Below, one piece after another: positions 18,123-27,246 of a DNA stretch of 64,000 nucleotides. The stretch is from contig JADJIH010000001.1 in assembly GCA_016707115.1 (NCBI GenBank), positions 620,001 through 684,000 of the forward strand, given 5' to 3'. Position numbers and translations under genes: made by a program. How positions within the stretch are numbered: position 1 is the first letter of the stretch; every line of letters starts with the position of its first letter. The notes under the pieces were generated by a model. It was not told where the DNA came from. It was given only the letters and a program-made list of their open reading frames with translations, and did no database searches. This stretch comes from Ignavibacteriales bacterium. Its GTDB lineage: Bacteria > Bacteroidota > Ignavibacteria > Ignavibacteriales > Ignavibacteriaceae.

Positions 18123-20606
18123 ATGTATCTAAGAAGTACTGTTTTTTTAATGATTATTTTGATTGGACTGCAGCTGTTTGCACAAGGGTCAAATCCTGAT
18201 TATCAATGGCTTCATCCAAAACCATTTGGAGCTTCGGTTGGATGGATTAAAGCCTGGGATGCTAATACAATATATGCAGTAGGAACTGCGGGTAATTTTA
18301 TTAAATCAACGGATGGGGGACAGACATTTACAATAAATCCGAATGCAGGTGTCCCAAAAATATCTCCAAATCCTACCACGGGTGATATGCGGGCAGGTTC
18401 TTTCCTTAATCAGAATTTGGGTTATCTTTGTGGATATGAAGGTGTAACAAAAACAACAGACGGTGGAGTAACATTTACTGAAGTTGGTGCAGGTAACTTT
18501 CCGTTTACAGAACTTAGAGACATACATTTTTTTAATGAAAATACCGGATACGTTCTTGGCAGCTACTCAGATGCATTTGCAAAAACAACTGATGGAGGTA
18601 ACACTTGGGTAAAAAGTACTACACTTCCTCAGGACTTCTACTACGATATGGTTGTTTTTAATGAGCAAAGAATAATTGTATCCGCCTCTTACAGCGGTAC
18701 AAATAATATCTATCTTACTACTGATGGCGGAACTACGTGGACTGCTTCAGCCGCTGGAAATCTTTCAATTTTCTCAATGACATTTTTAGATTCACTTACT
18801 GGTTTTGCTGGAAGTGAAGGCGGTATGGTTTATAAAACTACAAATGGCGGTTTAAGTTGGAATGTTGTTACCACATTAAACGCACTACCAACAGATGCTT
18901 TCTTTAGTATGTTTAATCAAGGTTCGAATCTTTACATTATGTCTTATGATTCAACTTTATACATTTCAACAGATGCCGGTGCAACATTTACTTCATCCCA
19001 ATTTTTACCAAGCGGAAACATCGCAATAGTTATGAGAGCAGGAACGGTTTTTGGTTCTAATGTATACATAGCAGGTGATTTGGGTTCTTTTTATAAATCA
19101 ACTAATAATGGATCAACATGGCAGACACCAACAGTAAATGCTAAGTTAGATTTTCTACAGGGTATTTATGCAGATCAGTCAGGTAAAATTATCGCTGTTG
19201 GAAGTCCATCAACACCAACTATTGGTCAACAGATAATAATTTCCAGTAATGGTGGTGATACCTGGGGTTCATTCTCTCTTAATGCAGTTGATGCTGATCT
19301 TAGATCTATCAAAATGATAGATCTAAATACCGGATATGCAGTTGGCAGCAGTGGAAGTGTATGGAAAACAACAAATGGCGGTTTTGATTGGACAAAATAC
19401 AGCGGTACAACTACCGAGCAAGCTTTTAACGGCGTAGATTTTTATAATGCACAATATGGATTTACTGCCGGAAATAATGGAGAAGCTTGGAAAACAACTG
19501 ATGGCGGAAATACCTGGACAAGCTTAACAGGCATTATTCCTAATGATTATTTCAACAGTGTTGATATGGTTAGCCCTACAACAGTATTTGTGCTTGGTTA
19601 TGCAATATATAAAACTACTGATGGCGGAGCCACCTGGTTAACAATTACACCATCATTACCTGATAGTCCTCCATCAAAATTAAAGATGTTCAATGAGTCA
19701 ATTGGTGTACTGGTTGGACCAACCGGGTTTTTTGGCAATAGTCCATTTGTATATAAAACTACAGATGGAGGTATTACTTGGAATAGTATGAACTTTACAT
19801 TTTCTGGCGCTGGCAAATTGTACGATATAGAATTTCGTACTGCAGATGATTTAGTTGTTGTAGGAAATGCCGGAGGAGTATATCATACATCCGATAACGG
19901 TGTTACCTGGACTCAATTTAATGTTGGCCTATCAAATTTTTCTTTTGGTTCTCAGGTGCTTGGTGTAACGTTCAGTGGACCAAATGAGGTTATTGTTGCT
20001 GGTGCAGGTGCACAAATAGTTAAAATACAATTAGAGAATGTTGTACCAGTTGAGTTAGTTTCATTCGTTTGTGAAGTTAATAGTCCAAATGTTAAACTGC
20101 ACTGGATCACAGCAAGTGAACTTAACAACCAGGGGTTTGAAATCGAACGCAAAACAGCGGAGTCTAATATTTGGCAAACAATTGGACATTTACCAGGAAA
20201 AGGAACAACCACAAATACTACAGAATATTATTTTAATGATGAAAATATTGTGATGGGAGTTTATAATTACAGAATAAAGCAGATAGATTTTGATGGTACA
20301 TTTGAATATTCAGAAGTTGTTACTGCAGATTTAAGCACACCAGCATCTTTTGCATTAGAACAAAACTATCCTAATCCATTTAATCCATCTACAAATATAA
20401 GTTACAGTATTCCTCAAAATTCTTTTGTAACATTAAAAGTTTATGATATTCTTGGAAACGAATTTGCTATACTGGTGAATGAAGATAAAGAAGCGGGTAA
20501 TTATCAAATAACTTTTGATGCATCATCATTATCGAATGGAGTATATTTCTACAGACTTCAAGCTAATGGTTACGACCTTACAAAAAAGATGATCCTGATG
20601 AAATAA
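18123..20606 (+). CDS. Secreted YCF48-like repeat T9SS cargo protein
   Basis: This 827-residue exported protein has a signal peptide (about 1-20, 'GLQLFAQ'). Residues 25-620 are repeated YCF48/BNR-like blades ending 'KTTDGG.TW' or 'KTTNGG..W'. A stalk module starts near 640 ('VPVELVSFVCEVN', 'HWITASELNNQGFEIERK') and a T9SS sorting domain near 742 ('FALEQNYPNPFNPSTNISY'). It resembles the gene at 13338 in architecture but is diverged in sequence. The palindrome AGAGGCCTCT (18112-18121) covers the ribosome-site position just before the ATG, which is unusual. A clear terminator follows at 20633. The ligand or substrate cannot be told. Confidence 0.9.
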   Translation: MYLRSTVFLMIILIGLQLFAQGSNPDYQWLHPKPFGASVGWIKAWDANTIYAVGTAGNFIKSTDGGQTFTINPNAGVPKISPNPTTGDMRAGSFLNQNLGYLCGYEGVTKTTDGGVTFTEVGAGNFPFTELRDIHFFNENTGYVLGSYSDAFAKTTDGGNTWVKSTTLPQDFYYDMVVFNEQRIIVSASYSGTNNIYLTTDGGTTWTASAAGNLSIFSMTFLDSLTGFAGSEGGMVYKTTNGGLSWNVVTTLNALPTDAFFSMFNQGSNLYIMSYDSTLYISTDAGATFTSSQFLPSGNIAIVMRAGTVFGSNVYIAGDLGSFYKSTNNGSTWQTPTVNAKLDFLQGIYADQSGKIIAVGSPSTPTIGQQIIISSNGGDTWGSFSLNAVDADLRSIKMIDLNTGYAVGSSGSVWKTTNGGFDWTKYSGTTTEQAFNGVDFYNAQYGFTAGNNGEAWKTTDGGNTWTSLTGIIPNDYFNSVDMVSPTTVFVLGYAIYKTTDGGATWLTITPSLPDSPPSKLKMFNESIGVLVGPTGFFGNSPFVYKTTDGGITWNSMNFTFSGAGKLYDIEFRTADDLVVVGNAGGVYHTSDNGVTWTQFNVGLSNFSFGSQVLGVTFSGPNEVIVAGAGAQIVKIQLENVVPVELVSFVCEVNSPNVKLHWITASELNNQGFEIERKTAESNIWQTIGHLPGKGTTTNTTEYYFNDENIVMGVYNYRIKQIDFDGTFEYSEVVTADLSTPASFALEQNYPNPFNPSTNISYSIPQNSFVTLKVYDILGNEFAILVNEDKEAGNYQITFDASSLSNGVYFYRLQANGYDLTKKMILMK

Positions 20607-20632
20607 TAATCAATAAAATTGAAATAAAAATT

Positions 20633-20656
20633 AAGGGCTCTAAGGAGCCCTTTTTT
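20633..20656 (+). terminator. Intrinsic terminator of the last cargo gene
   Basis: GGGCTC and GAGCCC pair around the loop TAAG, and a T6 run follows at once. It lies 27 bases after the stop at 20606. Flanking A-T pairs extend the stem. This is the cleanest intrinsic terminator in the window and marks the right end of the surface-protein island. Confidence 0.88.
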
Positions 20657-20802
20657 AATTTATAATAAACAAACTTCGTTTGATAAACTGCTTTGCGTTA
20701 AGTAAGAATATATATGAGTTGTCTTAATATCTTTGCGCTCGCGTGATTCTTTTACTACATAGAGCAAATTTATGCTAAGTGTCGGCTAAATCAGTGAGAC
20801 TC

Positions 20803-20842
20803 AAAAAATAAAAAAGCCCGAATACGAATTGTATTAAGGCTT
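20803..20842 (-). terminator. Terminator downstream of tRNA-Arg
   Basis: On the minus strand, AAGCCTTAATAC and GTATTCGGGCTT pair with a small internal mismatch around a 5-base loop, followed by a T-rich tract. It begins only a few bases after the tRNA-Arg 3' end, as expected for a single-tRNA transcript. Confidence 0.65.
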
Positions 20843-20848
20843 TTATTG

Positions 20849-20922
20849 TACACCCGACAGGATTCGAACCTGTAACCTTCTGATTCGTAGTCAGATGCTC
20901 TATCCAGTTGGGCGACGGGTGC
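20849..20922 (-). tRNA. tRNA-Arg (ACG)
   Basis: Read on the minus strand this 74-base gene folds as a tRNA. The acceptor stem is GCACCCG with CGGGTGT, the anticodon stem TCTGA/TCAGA encloses the loop CTACGAA (anticodon ACG), and the T arm is ACAGG-TTCGAAT-CCTGT. ACG would be edited to ICG and read CGN codons. The D stem has one C-A mismatch, and the first pair of the acceptor stem is G-U. The CCA end is not fully encoded. It stands alone with its own downstream terminator. Confidence 0.93.
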
Positions 20923-21000
20923 ATACAAATTTTAATGATACAAACATAATATAATTACGATATTTTATCAATCTTAAATACCCTCATACTTTGAGCAAAT

Positions 21001-22002
21001 TCATTGCCTAACATAAGCGTTTATGATTTTATCAATCATTCTATTTGTTTCATTATTAATAATTTTTCTTTCAGGATTCGCATCAAACCAGGTTAGTGTT
21101 TGTTTAATTCCATCTTTAAAAGGAATTATTGCCCTAAATTCTGGAACGTATTTTTTAATCTTAGCATTATCAAAAACAGTACTGTATGATTTATCTCCAA
21201 GCAGTGTTCCAATTTTTGATTTATCAATATTACAAATGAAATCGGAAGGAATATGAATAACGTTCGCTTTTACTCCAGCAGCTTCTGCCACATATTCATA
21301 GATCTTATTCCAGGTAAGTACTTCATCAGATGTTATATGGAATGAATTACCAATTGCTGACTGATTTCCTAATAATCCAATAAATCCCCTAGCAAAATCT
21401 TCAGAATGTGTAAGAGTCCATAACGATGTACCATCGCCGTGAATAATTATTTTCTTTCCCTTTTTAATTCTATCAATTATTGTATACTCAGTCCAGCCAC
21501 CAAACGGTACCGGAATAACTGTATCATAAGTTAGTGAAGGACGAACAATTGTAATTGGAAATTCTTCGGATTGGAATGAGTGATTTAATATATTCTCGCA
21601 TTCAATTTTATTTTGGGAATACTTCCAGAAAGGATTCGATAACGGAGTTAACTCAGTTATTAAATAATTTTCAGGGGGTTTTTGATAAGCAGAGGCAGAA
21701 CTTATAAAAATATATTGTTTCGTTTTATTTCGAAAAAGTTCTATATCTCTCATAATATCATCGGCTTCAAATGCTATCCAGTTTACAACAACATCCCATT
21801 TATAATCCTTAAGAGCATTATTTATTTCCTTAAAATATGAAATATCAGCAACAATCTTTTTAGCACCTTCGATTTCAATGTCTCTCAGACCACGGTTAAG
21901 TAAATATAAATCAACTCCTCTAAAAACACTTAGTCTGCTAACTGCCGCGCTAATATTTCCTGTGCCGCCAATGAATAGCACTTTCAAATCTTTATTACTC
22001 AT
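21001..22002 (-). CDS. NAD-dependent epimerase/dehydratase (extended SDR)
   Basis: This 333-residue protein is a cytoplasmic oxidoreductase or epimerase of the extended SDR class. The N-terminal Rossmann motif is 'VLFIGGTGNISAAV', the catalytic Tyr and Lys are in 'YSQNKIECE', and Ser in 'FISSASAYQK' is the usual third residue. The C-terminal half has the substrate-lobe pattern of nucleotide-sugar or CSP41-like enzymes ('GDGTSLWTLTHSEDFARG'). The glycine motif is GGTGxIS instead of the more usual GxxGxxG, as in the CSP41/isoflavone-reductase-like branch. The substrate cannot be named. It is divergent from the STAS gene and not in an evident operon. Confidence 0.85.
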   Translation of the reverse strand: MSNKDLKVLFIGGTGNISAAVSRLSVFRGVDLYLLNRGLRDIEIEGAKKIVADISYFKEINNALKDYKWDVVVNWIAFEADDIMRDIELFRNKTKQYIFISSASAYQKPPENYLITELTPLSNPFWKYSQNKIECENILNHSFQSEEFPITIVRPSLTYDTVIPVPFGGWTEYTIIDRIKKGKKIIIHGDGTSLWTLTHSEDFARGFIGLLGNQSAIGNSFHITSDEVLTWNKIYEYVAEAAGVKANVIHIPSDFICNIDKSKIGTLLGDKSYSTVFDNAKIKKYVPEFRAIIPFKDGIKQTLTWFDANPERKIINNETNRMIDKIINAYVRQ

Positions 22003-22321
22003 TGTATTATTTTTAATATTTAAAACGTAACGCTAATTAAATTTACGTTAATGTTATATAAAACTTAGATCTTAAACCAGGTTCTGGAACAATGCAGTTC
22101 TTAAGCACTTTTTATTTACTTAATAAACGTAGACATTTTTCAATTGAATAAAATTTTACAATTATTATTTAAAACTGTTAAAATTATTCTTTACTAAATA
22201 ATATTACACTTAATTGTTCAAAATACTCAATTTAGCTGATTACAATTTTGGCTTAATATTTGTGTTGATTGTTTATAATGTTTCTGTAAAAATTATCAGG
22301 TAATATATATGGAGTTAATAT
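22003..22321. other. AT-rich divergent intergenic region
   Basis: This stretch separates the divergently transcribed epimerase and STAS genes, so it should hold both promoters. I see no open frame with a ribosome site and no strong hairpin. A GGAG just before 22322 serves the STAS gene. TATAAT at 22275-22280 could be a -10 box, but no well-spaced -35 element is obvious. Confidence 0.4.
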
Positions 22322-22687
22322 ATGCATTCAGATATACTAATTGATTTGGAAGAATTTATGACCGATGTAGTTGATGGAATTCCAACTCTCACAATAAATA
22401 TTAAGCATCCCTCATTTAAGGATATTAACGAATTTAAAAACTCCTTAAATAATATATTATGTGATTATAATAAAATTATAATAGATTTTAGCAATTGCGA
22501 TTTTATTGACTCCGTTATACTTGGAGCAGTTGTAATTGCTCATAAGGATCTTCAAAAACAGGGTGGAGGCATATTTACAATTACCTCACCGGGGAAAATG
22601 CGCCTTCTATTTGGTCAAACAGGAATTGACAGAGTAATCAGGAATTATGATACAAAAGCAGAAGCTTTAGAAAGTATCCATGTTTAA
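22322..22687 (+). CDS. STAS-domain protein (anti-anti-sigma-like)
   Basis: A single STAS domain fills this 121-residue protein. In the family such proteins bind an anti-sigma kinase and free a sigma factor, with switching by phosphorylation of a serine in the 'DSSGLG' loop. Here the loop reads 'NCDFIDSVILGAVVIAH': the first Ser is kept, but the position of the second (the one phosphorylated in SpoIIAA, from memory) is Val. Phospho-control may thus be changed, or the kept Ser may be the target. Beta strands and the helix after the loop ('DLQKQGGGIFTIT') are normal. The start is supported by GGAG. No kinase or phosphatase partner is adjacent, and a terminator at 22732 closes the unit. Confidence 0.82.
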   Translation: MHSDILIDLEEFMTDVVDGIPTLTINIKHPSFKDINEFKNSLNNILCDYNKIIIDFSNCDFIDSVILGAVVIAHKDLQKQGGGIFTITSPGKMRLLFGQTGIDRVIRNYDTKAEALESIHV

Positions 22688-22731
22688 ATATTATATAGAA
22701 TAAAATATTTAGCCAATATCTTTTAATTATT

Positions 22732-22762
22732 AAGATCGACTATGCTTCGGTCTTTTTTTTTT
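22732..22762 (+). terminator. Intrinsic terminator of the STAS gene
   Basis: AAGATCGA and TCGGTCTT pair over 8 positions (one U-G) with a 7-base loop, followed directly by a run of about ten T. It lies 45 bases after the stop at 22687. Confidence 0.8.
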
Positions 22763-22913
22763 ATACTGATGACAAATTATTGGTGTCTTAGACCGTAATC
22801 CTTTATTATCAATTAACAGAATTATTATATATATGATTTCATAAAAAAAGTATTATTTTACAATTAAAGAAAAACCTACTTCATAGGTCATTAAAAAAGG
22901 ATTGTTTAAAGAT

Positions 22914-23633
22914 ATGAAACTGCTTTTACGATCTTATTTACTCCTCATATTTATTGCGGCGCTGTCTGCTAATGTTTTAGCCCAGCAGTTTAATATGAAT
23001 GAAAAAACATTTTACTATCCACATACTTATTCTAAAAATCAGATGATAGGTTCACTTGGACTTTCAACCGCGAAACTTCCTGAGGATGTTGTGGAAACTG
23101 ATGATGTATTCAGAGCACCACTATTTTCATACAGGTTAAAATATGGACTTCCTGAAAACTTTATTGCTGAGGGAGGAGTGGAAACAAATCTAATTACTTT
23201 TCATTTTTCTGCTGGTCCAAAATGGAATTATCAATTTGATAGATTAGGATTTTCAGTGGGTGCTGATATTGCTTATTGGTTTGGCCAGCTTGAACAATTT
23301 GGTTTTGACACTAAGTTTAACGGCTGGATAATGTATCCGAATTTAAGCGCAGGATACAGGTTTGATAAGTTTACTATTTCAGTAAAATCCGAACTTGTTT
23401 TAAATCTGGCTGAAACATCAATAAATGGTGAAACAGAAATATCAAATGATTTAGACTTTTTTAATGGATGGACTATTGGATTGTATTTTGAGCAGCCTTT
23501 GTGGAATGATCAATTTGTAGTATTAGGTATTCGATCAACATTCCTTAATTTTTATTATCCGATGTGGGCAGCGTTTTCAACATTTGACCGAACATATTAT
23601 ATACCAGAAGCAACATTTACATTTATATTATGA
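22914..23633 (+). CDS. Outer-membrane beta-barrel-like protein
   Basis: The start is put at the ATG at 22914, which gives a good signal peptide ('LLLRSYLLLIFIAALSANVLAQ'); an in-frame TTG at 22902 is less likely. The 239-residue product shows alternating polar/aromatic strands ('FRAPLFSYRLKYGLP', 'GWIMYPNLSAGYRFDKF') and a C-terminal strand ending in 'TFTFIL', as in small outer-membrane barrels. No named family is recognised. Its stop overlaps the ATG of the GDPD gene by four bases (ATGA), so the two are translationally coupled and probably act in the same envelope process. Confidence 0.75.
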   Translation: MKLLLRSYLLLIFIAALSANVLAQQFNMNEKTFYYPHTYSKNQMIGSLGLSTAKLPEDVVETDDVFRAPLFSYRLKYGLPENFIAEGGVETNLITFHFSAGPKWNYQFDRLGFSVGADIAYWFGQLEQFGFDTKFNGWIMYPNLSAGYRFDKFTISVKSELVLNLAETSINGETEISNDLDFFNGWTIGLYFEQPLWNDQFVVLGIRSTFLNFYYPMWAAFSTFDRTYYIPEATFTFIL

Positions 23634-24871
23634 AAAAAATATTATTAACAATTGCATGTCTACTCTTCATTTATTCTTGTAATAATGAGGTAGATATAGT
23701 AAACCCGGTAGTTGATCCGAGCAATTTTTTAGCGCAAACAAAACCGCTAAACTCTGATTCAAAACTTATTATGGATGGGGTTTATGAAGTTGTAAATGGT
23801 GCAGAGTTATTAGGCGACCAGGTAGTTGTAAAATGGACTAGAGACAGGCTGTCAATTTTCTCAGGAAAAAATGGAGGCTATATAATACTTGAGGGAGGAT
23901 ATCTAGATTCCGTAATTTTCTTTGTGGGTCATTGGAGATACTCTACCAACACAGAATCAGGCGCTGCATCATTTTATATTCCAGCTGATGAGGGAGGCGG
24001 GGAAATAATATCCGGTGATACCACAACTACGATTAGATTAATTGGTACTTACGGATTTGGAAATGAAATAGCAAACCAACCGTTAGTGTTTAAATTCAAA
24101 CGTGAATTTAGTCAGGAAGTAAAACAAGGTAATTTTGATATTTTAGCTCACCGAGGTGGTGGCCGTAATTCAGAGTATCTTGGTGTTTCTGAGAACTCAA
24201 TTGAGATGATAAATATTACAGAACGGTTTGGAACAACCGGAGTAGAAATAGACGCACGACTGTCTAAAGACGGAGTTGCTTTCTTATATCATGATAACGA
24301 TATAAATCTGCGTTTAACACAGAAGAGCTTAATTTGGGGTGATATTGAAAATTTTACATGGGCTCAGTTAAGGACTCTTGTTACTTTAAAGAATGGAGAA
24401 AAAATTCCTTCGTTAAGAGAAGCATTAGAGTTTGTTCTTGAAGAAACTAATCTTCGTACTGTGTGGCTTGACACAAAAGATGTAGATGTTCTTCCAGTTT
24501 CTATAGCACTTCAACAGGAAATACTTCAGAGAGCTGCTCAGATGGGAAGAGATTTAAATATTTACATTGGTCTTCCTGCTCAAGATGTTTATGATGCCTT
24601 TGTTGCTTACCCCGGTTTTCAGGATGTACTTTCGCTATGTGAACTTTCTCTTGATCAGGTTAGACAAGCCAATTCAAAAGTCTGGGCTACAAGATGGACA
24701 CAAGGAACACAAACAGATGCTGTACAGCAAATGCACACCGAAGGAAAAAAAGCTTTTGTGTGGACACTTGATGAACCATCTTATATTGAACATTTTGTTA
24801 TTGACGGTGAGTTTGATGGTATACTTACAAATTACCCTACAATACTATCATACTATCACTATATAAAATAG
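23630..24871 (+). CDS. Glycerophosphodiester phosphodiesterase lipoprotein
   Basis: This enzyme hydrolyses glycerophosphodiesters to glycerol-3-phosphate and an alcohol. The 413-residue protein has a lipoprotein signal with lipobox ending 'IYSC' near residue 17. A roughly 150-residue N-terminal beta-rich domain of unknown role precedes the GDPD TIM barrel (about 168-410). Catalytic residues are visible: His-Arg in 'ILAHRGGGRN', Glu and Asp in 'TGVEIDARL' and His in 'LYHDND'. It is expected to be tethered to the envelope, facing the periplasm or cell surface. It overlaps the preceding barrel gene (ATGA) and is followed closely by another barrel gene, suggesting a lipid or headgroup scavenging unit. 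Confidence 0.9.
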   Translation: MKKILLTIACLLFIYSCNNEVDIVNPVVDPSNFLAQTKPLNSDSKLIMDGVYEVVNGAELLGDQVVVKWTRDRLSIFSGKNGGYIILEGGYLDSVIFFVGHWRYSTNTESGAASFYIPADEGGGEIISGDTTTTIRLIGTYGFGNEIANQPLVFKFKREFSQEVKQGNFDILAHRGGGRNSEYLGVSENSIEMINITERFGTTGVEIDARLSKDGVAFLYHDNDINLRLTQKSLIWGDIENFTWAQLRTLVTLKNGEKIPSLREALEFVLEETNLRTVWLDTKDVDVLPVSIALQQEILQRAAQMGRDLNIYIGLPAQDVYDAFVAYPGFQDVLSLCELSLDQVRQANSKVWATRWTQGTQTDAVQQMHTEGKKAFVWTLDEPSYIEHFVIDGEFDGILTNYPTILSYYHYIK

Positions 24872-24883
24872 CAGAGAAATATT

Positions 24884-25468
24884 ATGAAATTATTAAAGAC
24901 AATTTTAACGTTATTGATTTTTGTTACTTGTACTTCATTCGGGCAAATTGTGGATAATACATATTCATTAACTGCTGAATTTGGTGCAGGGTATTCACGC
25001 TATTTTACAACTATGGATTATAACGATCTTAATAAAAACGGATTCTCAGGAACAGTAAGAGTAATGTGGAATCCTGAACACTTGCTTAGCGTTGGTATTG
25101 AGACAGGATATCAATATCTCTATTCAATAAATATAAGCAATTATGATACAGAGTTTGGAACAACAGAATTCTCAGCTTCAATGTACACTGTTCCGATATT
25201 TTTAATGTTTTCTATGAAAATCACTCCTAACCTTAGATTTAATGCTGGTACGGGAATGTATCTTCTTTTTAACTCAGGTAATATGTTTGATGATAAATTG
25301 GAAAGTAATCAGATAAGTATAGGAGGACATTTTGGAGTTTCTTATTTGTATCCTATAAATAAAAAGATCTCCGTTGGCGGAGAACTGCTTTATTCTTATT
25401 TCTCAAAAATTCAGGATCAAACAGTGGCTCTTCAATTTGTTTTAACGTATGATTTAATTAATTACTAA
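24884..25468 (+). CDS. Small outer-membrane beta-barrel protein
   Basis: A signal peptide ('FVTCTSFGQ' end) is followed by about eight amphipathic strands, for example 'SLTAEFGAGYSRYFTT', 'GTVRVMWNPEHLLSVG' and 'IGGHFGVSYLYPINKK', in a 194-residue protein. This is the size of an eight-stranded OmpW/OmpX-like barrel ('porin family / outer membrane beta-barrel' in common annotation). It starts 12 bases after the GDPD gene, so it probably belongs to the same transcript. No ligand can be inferred. Confidence 0.75.
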   Translation: MKLLKTILTLLIFVTCTSFGQIVDNTYSLTAEFGAGYSRYFTTMDYNDLNKNGFSGTVRVMWNPEHLLSVGIETGYQYLYSINISNYDTEFGTTEFSASMYTVPIFLMFSMKITPNLRFNAGTGMYLLFNSGNMFDDKLESNQISIGGHFGVSYLYPINKKISVGGELLYSYFSKIQDQTVALQFVLTYDLINY

Positions 25469-25576
25469 TTAAATTTTAAGCAATGAAGTTGATGACCTTA
25501 TTACAATTAAAGACTCGATTCATAAGGATTTAGAAATACTAATTATTTTCTAAGCACGATAAAAGAGACTACGAAT

Positions 25577-26918
25577 ATGAAATCTATGTTATTTATTCTA
25601 ATTTTATTTGCATCAGTCTATCCGCAGGATAGTCATTATTGGAATTTACAGTATGGTACAAAATCCACATTGCTCGGAGGTACTGTAATAGGAAGTGTTA
25701 CCGATTTAAGTGCAACATATTATAATCCGGGTGTCGTTTCCTTCTTTGATGATCCTAAACTTATTCTATCTGCAAAGGTTTATCAATACGAGTTGGTAAC
25801 CGTTATAAACGGTGCTGGCAATAATAAAGATTTAGATTACTCAAGTATTTCACCGTCACCAACCTTTGTAGCATTTAAATTTAATATTGATACTACTGGA
25901 AGAAACAGACTTGCTTTTTCATTGTTAACCAGACAATCAATGAATTTTGATTTTGAAACCAGACAAATCGGAACTGAACGAAACTTAAATGAGTTTGGCA
26001 GTAACTTTGCGGCCGGTGGTTTGTCGCTTCAGCAAAAATTTGATGAGATATGGGGTGGACTCACTTTTTCTCACAAGCTAAATGAATTTATTGGATTAGG
26101 CGTAACCGCCTATATTGCTTATCGAAATCAAACAACAAACTATCAAACCATTATTGAGAGCTTAGATTCTTTAAATCAAATCTCATCTTTTCTAGCATTA
26201 AGAAATTTAAAATTTAATAATTACAGGGGATTGATGAAGTTTGGAGTCGGTGCTAATTTAAATCAATTACTCTTGGACTTACAATTACTACTCCCAGCAT
26301 AAGCATTTTAGGGGCGGTTCTTATGGATATCATAACTTCATTAATATTCAGACTGACCCTTCGAAAAATGTTTATCAAAGCAATTATCAGGATGATCTCG
26401 GCTCAAAATATAAAACTTCCTGGTCTGTTGGTTTAGGCGCTGCATACTCGTGGCAAACTTTAAGCTTACATGTGAGTGCCGAATGGTACAATGCAGTTAA
26501 TAAATATGAACCAATCAATCTTGTGCCTTTAAATGAACAAAGTTCAGGAGAAACTTTTAATAAAGAAATAACCCAGCAGTTAAGAAGTATTATAAATGCA
26601 GGCATTGGTGTGGACTATAAGTTGAATGATAATCTCAGCTTTGCCGGAAGTTTTATTACAGATTTTTCAGCAAATGATACTAACACCGAAACGAATATCT
26701 CTTTATCAAGATGGGATATATACCATATTAGTGCAGGCTCTTATTTTAATATTGGTAGTTCTGAAATTACGCTTGGAGTATCCTATTCATTTGGAAGTGA
26801 TGTAATTAAGCAGATTGCTGATATAGGAAACCAGGATGAAGAAACAGGCAGCAGCATTAATACATCAGCAGATGTAAAGTTTACTAGAATAAAAGTTTTA
26901 TTCGGGTTTATATTCTAG
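25577..26918 (+). pseudogene. FadL/OmpP1-like outer-membrane protein gene with two frameshifts
   Basis: The first frame (ATG at 25577, signal peptide, 'TKSTLLGGTVIGSVTDLSAT' and 'YYNPG', as in FadL/OmpP1/TodX proteins) stops at 26302. The rest of the barrel continues in another frame to 26918. Adding one base in the A run at 26260-26262 restores 'SITLGLTITTPSISILG', and adding one in the G run at 26311-26314 restores 'GGSYGYHNFINIQTDPS'. After both, a single protein of about 447 residues is read through to 'KVLFGFIF', a normal barrel ending. FadL proteins carry hydrophobic compounds across the outer membrane. Either the gene is recently broken, or the sequence lost bases in short homopolymers. 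The sharpness of the reading on both sides fits either. Confidence 0.82.
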
Positions 26919-27246
26919 TAGAATTATTATTTTTCTGTTAAACTTATTTGAATAGTTATCAGCTGAAGTAAAGATTAATATCTTACAACAAATTCACGAT
27001 ATCAAAATAAAAACTGCTAAATAAAAGATTATAAAATGAAATTGATAGCTGAATCAAGTAAAATATTGTTAGTTTTCTTTTGCATTATTCCTTAATAATA
27101 CCGCTCTCACAGTTTAAAGAATCTATATCTGAAATGACTTGTTTTCATTTGTAACAAAGCGACTATGTACATTATGGTTCTGAATTGAAATATCTGAAAG
27201 GAAATATGGTATTAAATTAGTATAAATAGACTATCACTTTATAAAC
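26919..27246. other. Convergent intergenic region
   Basis: This lies between the ends of the FadL-like gene and the CDF transporter gene. It is AT-rich. I see no credible open frame (one 19-codon frame near 27036 lacks support), no clear intrinsic terminator and no repeat. Confidence 0.4.

Noticed and set aside
13338..20606. YCF48-like repeats as evidence for photosynthesis
   Set aside because: The repeats occur in exported proteins with T9SS tails; no photosystem, chlorosome or pigment gene is present.
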